Source: Acholeplasmatales bacterium (lineage in GTDB: Bacteria > Bacillota_I > Bacilli_A > Acholeplasmatales > Anaeroplasmataceae). Taken from it: 64,000 nt of DNA. The stretch's first letter is position 1. Each line of letters starts with the position of its first letter. The position numbers were made by a program, and so were the translations under genes. The stretch lies in NCBI GenBank assembly GCA_024697825.1, contig JAILEP010000007.1:1-64000 (forward strand). The letters run 5' to 3'. The notes under the pieces were generated by a model. It made no database searches. It worked only from the letters and a program-made list of their open reading frames with translations, and had not been told where the DNA came from. Positions 50,039 to 58,502 of this stretch are shown here, piece by piece.

Positions 50039-50104
50039 TAAATATTTAATTATAGAGGTATAATGAAAAGTTTCAATTAGTGCAATTTCTTTTGACACAT
50101 CCAT
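50021..50104 (-). CDS. Possible 27-aa peptide ORF immediately after M16 peptidase
   Basis: TAA-A-ATG junction; MDVSKEIALIETFHYTSIIKYLSLRLI*. Confidence 0.25.
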   Translation of the reverse strand: MDVSKEIALIETFHYTSIIKYLSLRLI

Positions 50105-50105
50105 T

Positions 50106-51269
50106 TTAAACACAATAATCAATTTTATCTACCGAAATTATTTTTCTCAAAGTTAAATTTACATCATTGCAATTGATTTTATCAATACTTCTAATCATAC
50201 TATTTAAAGATGATTTATTATTGTTGAACATGAATGAAATTGCATTGCCCTCCATTACATTGAATGATGATTCAAACTGCTGTGTTATTTTTATTTTTAA
50301 TAAATTTTTATGTTTATCTAATTCATCATTATTGATTCCATTTTTTAATCTATTAGCTATGACAAGATCATAAATACTGGTTACATCGTTAATTTTATTT
50401 GAATCAATATTTGCATAAAACAATAAGCACCCATAATTTGAATAAGAAACACGATTTGCCCCAACTATGTAGGATAATCCGCTCCCTCTCATTAATTTAT
50501 ATAAATCCGATGTCATTCCACCTCCAAGCAAATTAATAATTATTTCTATGCATATTTCTTCTTTTTTGCTTGTTTTTTTCAATCCCCACATTCTACAACA
50601 ATAGCATTCATTTTTATTGCAAATAATCTCTTTATCTTTTCGTATTTTTAAATCAAATTTAAATTTCTCAGATATAAATTCTTTCTCTTTTTGTTTTAGC
50701 AAAATTTCTATTATTTCATCATAATCTATATTACCTACTATTGAAGTTACAGAATTATTTACCATATAGTTTCTATTGTAATTATCAATAAGATAATCTA
50801 GCGAAATATTATTAATGCTTTCATTAGTACCGCAAATTGGTAAATATATGTTTGGATTATTGTACAATCTGCATAATCCTTCCTCTAATATTTTTGAAGA
50901 ATTTTCCTCGTATAAAATTTCCTTTTCTATTATCTTTTTCTCATTGTTATAAGTTTCAACATCAAATTCACAGTTAAAAATTTCATTTACGAATATTTCA
51001 CTCAATACATTAAATTTTTCCTTAGATACAATAAGAGAATACAACGTATATTCTCTTGATGTGTATGCATTTACTACACAGCCGCTATTTATAATATTAT
51101 TATTCTTATATAATCTTGAAAAAACTAGATGCTCAATAAAATGAGAAGTTCCTATAATTGAATCATTTAAACTTCCATATTTAATTAGAACACTACAATA
51201 AACAATTTGGCTTTTATTGTTGCTAAGAATTAGTTTTGATCCATTTGAGAGGGTAATACTTTTTGTCAT
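50106..51269 (-). CDS. M16 family (insulinase/MPP-like) zinc peptidase
   Basis: HFIEHLVF (HxxEH motif) ... EKKIIEKEILYEE. Confidence 0.88.
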   Translation of the reverse strand: MTKSITLSNGSKLILSNNKSQIVYCSVLIKYGSLNDSIIGTSHFIEHLVFSRLYKNNNIINSGCVVNAYTSREYTLYSLIVSKEKFNVLSEIFVNEIFNCEFDVETYNNEKKIIEKEILYEENSSKILEEGLCRLYNNPNIYLPICGTNESINNISLDYLIDNYNRNYMVNNSVTSIVGNIDYDEIIEILLKQKEKEFISEKFKFDLKIRKDKEIICNKNECYCCRMWGLKKTSKKEEICIEIIINLLGGGMTSDLYKLMRGSGLSYIVGANRVSYSNYGCLLFYANIDSNKINDVTSIYDLVIANRLKNGINNDELDKHKNLLKIKITQQFESSFNVMEGNAISFMFNNNKSSLNSMIRSIDKINCNDVNLTLRKIISVDKIDYCV

Positions 51270-51272
51270 AGA

Positions 51273-51497
51273 TTATAATCTCTTTTCAATATAAAAAATA
51301 ATATCTATCACTCTATTAAATGTTACTAAAACATCAAAATCTAGATTAATATCATATTCATCTTCTAGATCCATCATTAGTTCAACAATCTCAATAGAAT
51401 CAAAATTTAGTTCTTCTATTAATGTTTCAAGTTTTATATCATTATTTAATTTTTTAATTTTTTTTATATCTGATATAACAAACTCTTTTACATCCAT
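51273..51497 (-). CDS. Stand-alone acyl carrier protein
   Basis: 74 aa with FDSIEIVELMMDLEDEYDINLDFD phosphopantetheine motif. Confidence 0.8.
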   Translation of the reverse strand: MDVKEFVISDIKKIKKLNNDIKLETLIEELNFDSIEIVELMMDLEDEYDINLDFDVLVTFNRVIDIIFYIEKRL

Positions 51498-52156
51498 TAA
51501 TATCCTTTACCATCCTTTATGTGAATAATATAATCAAAATATTTTAAAAGATCATTATTATGAGTGACCATTATAATTGTTGTATTGTAATCTTTATTTA
51601 TTTTTTTTAGCAATTCCATTATTTCTATACCCATTTTCGAATCTAGGTTTCCTGTTGGTTCATCCGCAAAAATTATCTTAGGATTAATTGATAAAGCTCT
51701 AGCTATAGAAACTCTTTGCTGCTCACCACCTGAAAGCTCATGAGGTAGACTATATACTTTATTATCAAGACCAACAATTTTGGCATAATCCAATGCTTTT
51801 TGTCTAGCCTCTTTTTTGTTAGTCCCATTTAATATTATTGGAAACATAATATTATCTAGTACAGAAAGATTATCAATCAAATTGTAAAATTGAAATATGA
51901 AACCAATTTCTTTTTTTCTTATATCACTCATTTCTTTGTCTGATAAATTATTAATCAGCCTATCATTAAAAAAAACTTTTCCTGAAGATGGCTGTTCAAG
52001 TCCACTTAAAAGATATAATAATGTACTTTTACCACTTCCTGATTGGCCTATAATAGTCACCATTTGTCCTTCTTCAATATTTAATGTGATACCCTTAATT
52101 ACTTTATTATTACCATAAACTTTTTCTAAGTTTTCTGTTCTCACTATATAATTCAT
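51497..52156 (-). CDS. ABC transporter ATP-binding protein (MacB/LolD type)
   Basis: TIIGQSGSGKSTLLYLLSGLEQPSSGKV; LSGGEQQRVSIARALSINPKIIFADEPTGNLD. Confidence 0.93.
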   Translation of the reverse strand: MNYIVRTENLEKVYGNNKVIKGITLNIEEGQMVTIIGQSGSGKSTLLYLLSGLEQPSSGKVFFNDRLINNLSDKEMSDIRKKEIGFIFQFYNLIDNLSVLDNIMFPIILNGTNKKEARQKALDYAKIVGLDNKVYSLPHELSGGEQQRVSIARALSINPKIIFADEPTGNLDSKMGIEIMELLKKINKDYNTTIIMVTHNNDLLKYFDYIIHIKDGKGY

Positions 52157-54603
52157 TCTTCAGTACCTCCCTTTATAGAATCAACCATATTCAATTTGGC
52201 AATTTGAACAATGCCAATTGGCATAGATAATAAAAATATCGCAAATATAGCAATTATACCAAGCATTGAAATATCATAACTATACGTAAAAAAACCAATA
52301 GAATTATTTAAAATATCATAAACAAGCTCAATTGTTTTACCTGTAGCTAAAATTGTAAGCAGTCCCGCTATACCAAAAACAATCGCATATTCCTTTATGA
52401 TAAAAATAAATATTTTTTTACGATTAATTCCTAAAGACCACCAAACAGAATAATCCTTATAATTGATTTTGATTGAATTGCTAATACTGAAAATAATATT
52501 AATAATGGCAATTATACTTAAAACAATGACAAGTGCATAGATCATAGTAAATATTTTAGATATTGAATTATTGTTATTTACTACTAAAATTTGCATATCA
52601 TAAATACTCATTGAAAAGCTAGATTTGTATTCATTATAGAAATCAATTAATCTATCGAAACTAGCACCAGACACAAGTTCCATATAATAATATACATATT
52701 GATAAATGAAATTGTCTTTGAAGGTTGAATAGGATGTCACTATATTATTGCCCCCATTTTCAAAGCTATTAGCCAATCCTACAATTAAAAATTTCTTATT
52801 TCCATTTATAGTAAGTAATTCATAATAATCACCAATTTTTAAATTGTTTTTATTTGCCAAAGTAGTAGAGATTATTATTGAGTCATTAGTAGTATTTAAT
52901 TTATTTAGTAATTCTTCTTGATTATCAGTAATTAATGCATCCTGTGTATAATTTAAATAGTTTGAAGTATCAACTCCACTTATGTAAAGTGTATAATCAT
53001 CAATATTTTGATTTAAATTATATGCTTTATAGTATTTATCAATTCCGTAATTTTCATAATTAGCTAAAGCAGAATCTGAAGAATCTTCATTATAAGTCAT
53101 CATTAATGCATCGATGTCATTATAATAAGAGCCTAACGTTTTAGTTAATGTTGCTGATAAAATAGAAATCATCGATATTAAAGATACTACGATAACAACT
53201 AATGAAATAATTCCCAAATAATTCATCTTCTTTTTCATCATTTGTTTATAAAGAAGGCTTAACTTCCCATTTTGACCAATAATTTTAAATACTAATATAG
53301 TAATTACAAATGATATAGAAATTATTAAGATCGAATGTGTGACAATTCCTACAATTTTAAATAATAGCTCTTTTGATATCCAACTAAAAATAGAAAGAGC
53401 AATTAAGGCAGATAAAATTACAAATACCACAATAATAAGTATTATTTTTTTAGTTTTTGTAATGTGATTGATATTGATGTTTTTTCCCTTAATCAATTCA
53501 ATTATACTTGTCTTAAATAGCCTATGATGAGTTACATAAATATTGCATAGAATGATAACACCAATGATACCTGCTGATATTAGTACTGAAGTCAATGTAA
53601 TACTAAAATTAGATACATTAGAAATTGTCTGTGCTAATAATCCATTGGTAAATAAAGCCGAAATAGAACCGAATATGATAGATATTATAAGTATTATTAA
53701 ACTCTCTATTAAAGATGAAATATATAACTCTTTTTTAGTTACACCAAGACTTTTTAATGTCGCTGTTCTTTTAATTCTAGATAGGATTAAAGAATTATAT
53801 ATGAAATAGCATAATATAACAGAAACCATAATAGAAAATGCTGAAAAAATCTTAATTGCTATAGATATTGGCTCTAAATAGAAAGTATAGCTAGATGGAT
53901 TAAAAGTCTTAATTATTTTGGTATTATAATCTTCTAATGCTATTTTAAGCTCGTTATATACAATATCGATATCCTCTAAAGATTTAGTCCTTACAAAAAT
54001 GCTTGTTGCTAGATTACTTCTATTTAAAATTTTAGCGGCATAATCAAAATCAATGATGATAGGATTATCATTTTGAATCATGAATAATGAATCATCTGTT
54101 ATTCCTTCAACATGAAATTTATAAGTATCGTCAATTGTTGAGACTTCTATTTCTTGATCTAAAGAAATATTTAACATATTAGCCGTAGATTTAGAGATGT
54201 ATGCTCCATCCTCATAGTTTGTAGTAGATTTACTTAATACTTTTAATTTTAAATTAGTATAATCGTTTTCATAAATTCCATATAGATTATGATTAGAATT
54301 ATTACATTCTGCATAAGTGGCATCAACTAAAACATAATAATCAATCTTCTCATTATTATCTAAGATTTCCTTGGGCTTTGAATAGTCAAACATTTTTATA
54401 TTATTATCTGCAGAACTTACATTAAGATGTATACCTGTAGTACTTTCTTCTAACGTATTCCAGACTAAATCATATGTAGTTTTCTTAAAATCAAATGATA
54501 CTACCATACTCATAAAAGAAAGAATAAAAACTAAAATTAAAATTACATATTTTCTTGTGTTATTAATAAAATTTGATTTTATAATTAAAAAATACTTACC
54601 CAT
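52153..54603 (-). CDS. FtsX/MacB-like ABC transporter permease
   Basis: 816 aa, N- and C-terminal TM clusters, RIKRTATLKSLGVTKKELYISSLIESL. Confidence 0.88.
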   Translation of the reverse strand: MGKYFLIIKSNFINNTRKYVILILVFILSFMSMVVSFDFKKTTYDLVWNTLEESTTGIHLNVSSADNNIKMFDYSKPKEILDNNEKIDYYVLVDATYAECNNSNHNLYGIYENDYTNLKLKVLSKSTTNYEDGAYISKSTANMLNISLDQEIEVSTIDDTYKFHVEGITDDSLFMIQNDNPIIIDFDYAAKILNRSNLATSIFVRTKSLEDIDIVYNELKIALEDYNTKIIKTFNPSSYTFYLEPISIAIKIFSAFSIMVSVILCYFIYNSLILSRIKRTATLKSLGVTKKELYISSLIESLIILIISIIFGSISALFTNGLLAQTISNVSNFSITLTSVLISAGIIGVIILCNIYVTHHRLFKTSIIELIKGKNININHITKTKKIILIIVVFVILSALIALSIFSWISKELLFKIVGIVTHSILIISISFVITILVFKIIGQNGKLSLLYKQMMKKKMNYLGIISLVVIVVSLISMISILSATLTKTLGSYYNDIDALMMTYNEDSSDSALANYENYGIDKYYKAYNLNQNIDDYTLYISGVDTSNYLNYTQDALITDNQEELLNKLNTTNDSIIISTTLANKNNLKIGDYYELLTINGNKKFLIVGLANSFENGGNNIVTSYSTFKDNFIYQYVYYYMELVSGASFDRLIDFYNEYKSSFSMSIYDMQILVVNNNNSISKIFTMIYALVIVLSIIAIINIIFSISNSIKINYKDYSVWWSLGINRKKIFIFIIKEYAIVFGIAGLLTILATGKTIELVYDILNNSIGFFTYSYDISMLGIIAIFAIFLLSMPIGIVQIAKLNMVDSIKGGTEE

Positions 54604-54611
54604 ACGTACAC

Positions 54612-54799
54612 CTACAATTCAATAATTATGTCAGCACATTTAATCATTTAAGTATCATGCGAAATATAACTTATGTTTTTTCTTAAAGATTTTTGTCAGC
54701 TTCAGTTATTTCTGTACCAAAAACATTTATTTTCCCACTTGTCGGAAGATATAATCCTAATATGACTTTTTCATTTACTCCTCCAAGTATGAAATCCCA
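54612..54799 (-). pseudogene. Remnant of an ABC transporter ATPase domain
   Basis: WDFILGGVNEKVILGLYLPTSGKINVFGTEITEADKNL* / RKNISYISHDT* / MIKCADIIIEL* across frames. Confidence 0.65.
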
Positions 54800-54917
54800 T
54801 TATTTTACAATTTTAGTTTAAAAACAATTTTAATTATAGTGTTTTTGCTATAGTTGTCAATTTAGTCAGTTTTAATATTTTCGGTTTTTTACATTATTTT
54901 TCTTCACGAAACAATGA

Positions 54918-55320
54918 TAAAACCAATTTAACGGTTTTGTGAATAATGATGTTTTTTCCAAATGAGCAAAAACTTTTTTCCTAAAACCATTAATAAAGTA
55001 TGATAAAAGTACTATTATACATGAAAGCTTATAAAAACAACTGAAGAAATTCATATATTAGTTTCATAACTCAAAATCAGATGAATACTATAAAGCTTAT
55101 AAGCTAATAAAAACCTGAAGACAAGAAATAATCAATTAATTCCATAAAGTAAATGGTCACGTAATTAGTAATGGTGGTATGGAAAGAGCCAATAGAGATA
55201 TTAAAACTATCATCATTCGACATGCTTATGGATTTACAAATTTTTCTAGACTTAGAAATCGCATAATGTATGTTAAAAATGATGATGCTACTATACTCTA
55301 TAATAGAAAAGAAATGAAAA
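54918..55320 (+). pseudogene. Decayed ISL3-family transposase C-terminus
   Basis: One frame with 5 in-frame stops: NGFVNNDVFSK*AKTFFLKPLIKYDKSTIIHESL*KQLKKFIY*FHNSKSDEYYKAYKLIKT*RQEIIN*FHKVNGHVISNGGMERANRDIKTIIIRHAYGFTNFSRLRNRIMYVKNDDATILYN. Confidence 0.78.
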
Positions 55321-55322
55321 AA

Positions 55323-55359
55323 GGAAACGGTATGTTGATTCTTTCAACACACCGTTTCC
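55323..55359. terminator. Long hairpin terminator, bidirectional
   Basis: GGAAACGGTaTGTTGA...TCAACAcACCGTTTCC followed by CTTTTT. Confidence 0.75.
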
Positions 55360-55426
55360 TTTTTAAAGCTTGAACATCGCTTCTTTTAAAGAACACGCTC
55401 TTTTTTATATGATGATTTGGATACTT

Positions 55427-56515
55427 TTAAAACTCTTTTCTTCGTTCAAGTGTATTTATAAAGCCTTTATTTATACTTAGTGTTTTTAATTTATCTAAAT
55501 AAATGCTTTTTCTTGTTATTAAATAATCATTTAATATTTTTATTCTTTCGTCATTATTTTTTATTATTTCTGAATACTTATCATTGTCTTTGTTATAATA
55601 TACAACCATAAGAATTAAATATTCCTTGATACTTTTTGTTTCAATTGAATTAATTAATTCTATAGCCTTTAAATCCTCATGAAGCCCTAAATACGATATA
55701 GCAAGATGATTTTTGGCGCCTCGATATCTTGGATTTGAAGGATCATTATGTAAAAAATAAAATACTAATCTATTGCCAATATCATTTGATTCTTCATAAT
55801 TTCCTATTGCATTAAGACATGCACATATTGTTAAGTAAACACTTGAAATTCTTGTGTAATTTATATCACGTGCTAGATGTTCAATAGCTCGATAACCATA
55901 TAACACAGCCAATCCAAATTCATTGTTTTTATACATATTAGAGGACAAAATATGATAATAGACACCAGGCATTTTGGAGTTTTTAAAATTTCTATTTTCA
56001 ATTTTTTCGCAAAATGCTGTATCAATTATTTGAAATAATTCACCAAAATCATCAGCATAGCAATCTTTGTATTTAACCACATTTGAGAATTCCTGCTTTA
56101 CCTCATTAGAAAAGCCAACATAATTTGATGACTTTACCAAAAATTTAAACTCAAACAATAGTGGATTTATAATTGTATTTCTAGAAATATATTCATCTAA
56201 TATTTCTAAATATTTTTCTAGATCATTTTTATAATAAAAATCAAAAAAAATATTTTCAAATAAATCTTCTAATATTTTAATATCATCACTACATAATCTT
56301 TTAATATTGAAATGCTTTATTAAAGCTTCAAAGATAGATTCACTTACATTATAATCATCCTGCATACATCTTCTAAGTGATGTCGCTGATACTTCCAATT
56401 CCATTAACCTATCATACTTTAATTTATTTGTTGTTTTTATTTCATCATTAATAAGAATATTTAAATATTTTAAATTTGTTACATAGCTATTGTAATATTT
56501 ATTCAATTTAAACAT
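55427..56515 (-). CDS. TPR-like protein, possible RNPP/Rgg-type regulator
   Basis: Helical repeats (FGLAVLYGYRAIEHLARDINYTRISSVYLTICACLNAIGNYEESNDIGNRLVFYF); N-terminal ~80 aa HTH-like; SD GGGGGG. Confidence 0.5.
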   Translation of the reverse strand: MFKLNKYYNSYVTNLKYLNILINDEIKTTNKLKYDRLMELEVSATSLRRCMQDDYNVSESIFEALIKHFNIKRLCSDDIKILEDLFENIFFDFYYKNDLEKYLEILDEYISRNTIINPLLFEFKFLVKSSNYVGFSNEVKQEFSNVVKYKDCYADDFGELFQIIDTAFCEKIENRNFKNSKMPGVYYHILSSNMYKNNEFGLAVLYGYRAIEHLARDINYTRISSVYLTICACLNAIGNYEESNDIGNRLVFYFLHNDPSNPRYRGAKNHLAISYLGLHEDLKAIELINSIETKSIKEYLILMVVYYNKDNDKYSEIIKNNDERIKILNDYLITRKSIYLDKLKTLSINKGFINTLERRKEF

Positions 56516-56663
56516 AACAACCCCCCATTTATTTTGATTATATTACAAATTATTCAATATTTAAATTATGAAATAATATTAAAAACATATATTCGGACTT
56601 AACAAGAAATTAATATAGTAATTCAGCCATATAAAATTGTATTTTGCTATAATATTTTAATAT

Positions 56664-56711
56664 AAAAAAATAAACCAGAGGTTGTCCTCTGGTCTATATT
56701 TATTATTCAGC
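56664..56711. repeat. Right copy of 48-bp direct repeat (3' end and terminator of the ABC gene)
   Basis: AAAAAAATAAACCAGAGGTTGTCCTCTGGTCTATATTTATTATTCAGC; contains CCAGAGG-ttgt-CCTCTGG terminator. Confidence 0.9.
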
Positions 56712-58502
56712 TTCCTCATCAAACTGAGAATTATATAATGATTCATAGAATCCACCTAAAGCCATAAGCTCATCGTGGTTACCATGCTCAATAATATTAC
56801 CATCCTTTAATACTAGAATTAAATCAGCATTCTTAATTGTTGAAAGTCTATGAGCAATTACAAATGAAGTTCTACCCTTTGTTAAATTATCCATAGCGTT
56901 TTGAATCTGAATTTCAGTTCTTGTATCAACATTAGATGTTGCCTCATCTAGGATTGTAAGAGGGGCATTTTCTACAAAGGCTCTTGCAATAGTCATTAGC
57001 TGACGCTGACCCTGAGATAATGCATTTTCACCTGTAATATGTGTATCAACACCCTTTTCTAGTGTATTTACATAATGTAATAATGAAGCATTTTCTAAGG
57101 CCTTATTTAATACCTCATCAGTTACACCTTCCTTAGAATATACTACATTATCACGAATTGTTCCTTCAAAAATCCATGAATCCTGTAGTACCATACCAAA
57201 GATATTTCTAATTTCCTTTCTAGTCATATCATGAATAGATACACCATCAATTAGGATATCACCGTCATTGATTTCATAGAATCTCATTAATAAGTTAACA
57301 AGTGTAGTCTTACCAGCACCTGTAGGTCCTACGATTGCGACCTTCATACCTGGTTCAACAGTTGCGCTAAAGTTTGGAATAATAATCTTATCCTCATTAT
57401 AGCCAAATCTAACATTCTTAAATTCAACCTTACCCTTAACCTCATAGCCATCCTTTAATAAGGCATAAGGCTTATCATCCTCATTGATTTCCTCTTCCTC
57501 ATCTAATAGCTCAAATACTCTTGAAGATGAAGCGGCTGCCATCTGAACAGTATTCATTGCCTGACCTAGCTGAGATAATGGAGACTGGAATAAATTAACA
57601 TATACTAAGAAGGCTGAAATCATACCAAATGAAATACCCTTATCATATGCCATTAATAATCCACCTACTACGCATACAGCTGCATAGGCAAAATATGAAA
57701 TGAATGACATAATAGGCATCATCATACCACCAAAAATCTGAGCCTTAATCATAGCTAAATGAAGCTTTTCATTAGATTCATTAAATCCCTTTTCTCTTCT
57801 TTTTTCGGCATTAAATAGCTTAATGACAATAGAGCCTGTGAAGTTTTCCTCAACTATAGCATTAACCTCACCAGTATAAGCCTGTCTCTTCTTAAAATGA
57901 GGAATAGCAAGCTTTGTCATAAACATCATCTGTAAAATAGCTAGTGGAACTGAAATTAGTACAGTTAAAGCCATAACCCAGTTAGAGATAAACATTGCGA
58001 TTAATACACCAACAATCATAACAACACTTTGTAGTAGCATTGTGATAGATTGCTGAAGGCTTTGAGTTATTTGGTCTACATCGTTTGTAACTCTTGATAA
58101 GGTATCACCAAATGGATGTGTATCAAAATACTTAAGTGGCATTCTATTAATCTTATCTGAAATATTCTTTCTTAAATTGTATCCATATTTCTGAGTAACC
58201 TGAGTCATAATGATACCAGAAATAAATGATAATAAAGCATTAGCTACATAGAAAATAATTAGGATAATTGCTAAATCCCATACCTTATCCATATCAATAG
58301 TTCTAGATGCGGCATTATTTGCAATTTCATTAGTTAAATCCTTTAAATATTGTGGTGCAATAATTGATAGTATAACACCAGTAATAATAAAGATCATTGA
58401 AATAACAATAGGTAGTGTATAAGGCTTTAATGATTTAACTAGTTTTTTATAAGCGCCCTTTTTAACAGGCTGTTTTGTGTGATTCATTGGTCTTCTTTGC
58501 AT
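56703..58502 (-). CDS. ABC transporter, fused permease/ATPase
   Basis: VAIVGPTGAGKTTLVNLLMRFYEINDGDILIDG; LSQGQRQLMTIARAFVENAPLTILDEATSNVD. Confidence 0.94.
   Translation of the reverse strand: MQRRPMNHTKQPVKKGAYKKLVKSLKPYTLPIVISMIFIITGVILSIIAPQYLKDLTNEIANNAASRTIDMDKVWDLAIILIIFYVANALLSFISGIIMTQVTQKYGYNLRKNISDKINRMPLKYFDTHPFGDTLSRVTNDVDQITQSLQQSITMLLQSVVMIVGVLIAMFISNWVMALTVLISVPLAILQMMFMTKLAIPHFKKRQAYTGEVNAIVEENFTGSIVIKLFNAEKRREKGFNESNEKLHLAMIKAQIFGGMMMPIMSFISYFAYAAVCVVGGLLMAYDKGISFGMISAFLVYVNLFQSPLSQLGQAMNTVQMAAASSSRVFELLDEEEEINEDDKPYALLKDGYEVKGKVEFKNVRFGYNEDKIIIPNFSATVEPGMKVAIVGPTGAGKTTLVNLLMRFYEINDGDILIDGVSIHDMTRKEIRNIFGMVLQDSWIFEGTIRDNVVYSKEGVTDEVLNKALENASLLHYVNTLEKGVDTHITGENALSQGQRQLMTIARAFVENAPLTILDEATSNVDTRTEIQIQNAMDNLTKGRTSFVIAHRLSTIKNADLILVLKDGNIIEHGNHDELMALGGFYESLYNSQFDEEAE

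Noticed and set aside
54872-55054. 60-aa minus ORF MNFFSCFYKL...
   Set aside because: Lies opposite the decayed ISL3 reading frame; no SD.
54918-55320. Host UGA=Trp recoding (genetic code 4)
   Set aside because: Host genes use TGG for Trp (for example INWVGF in the GAF protein) and end at TGA (GAF gene, 57-aa ORF), so any TGA=Trp signal would concern only the IS remnant.
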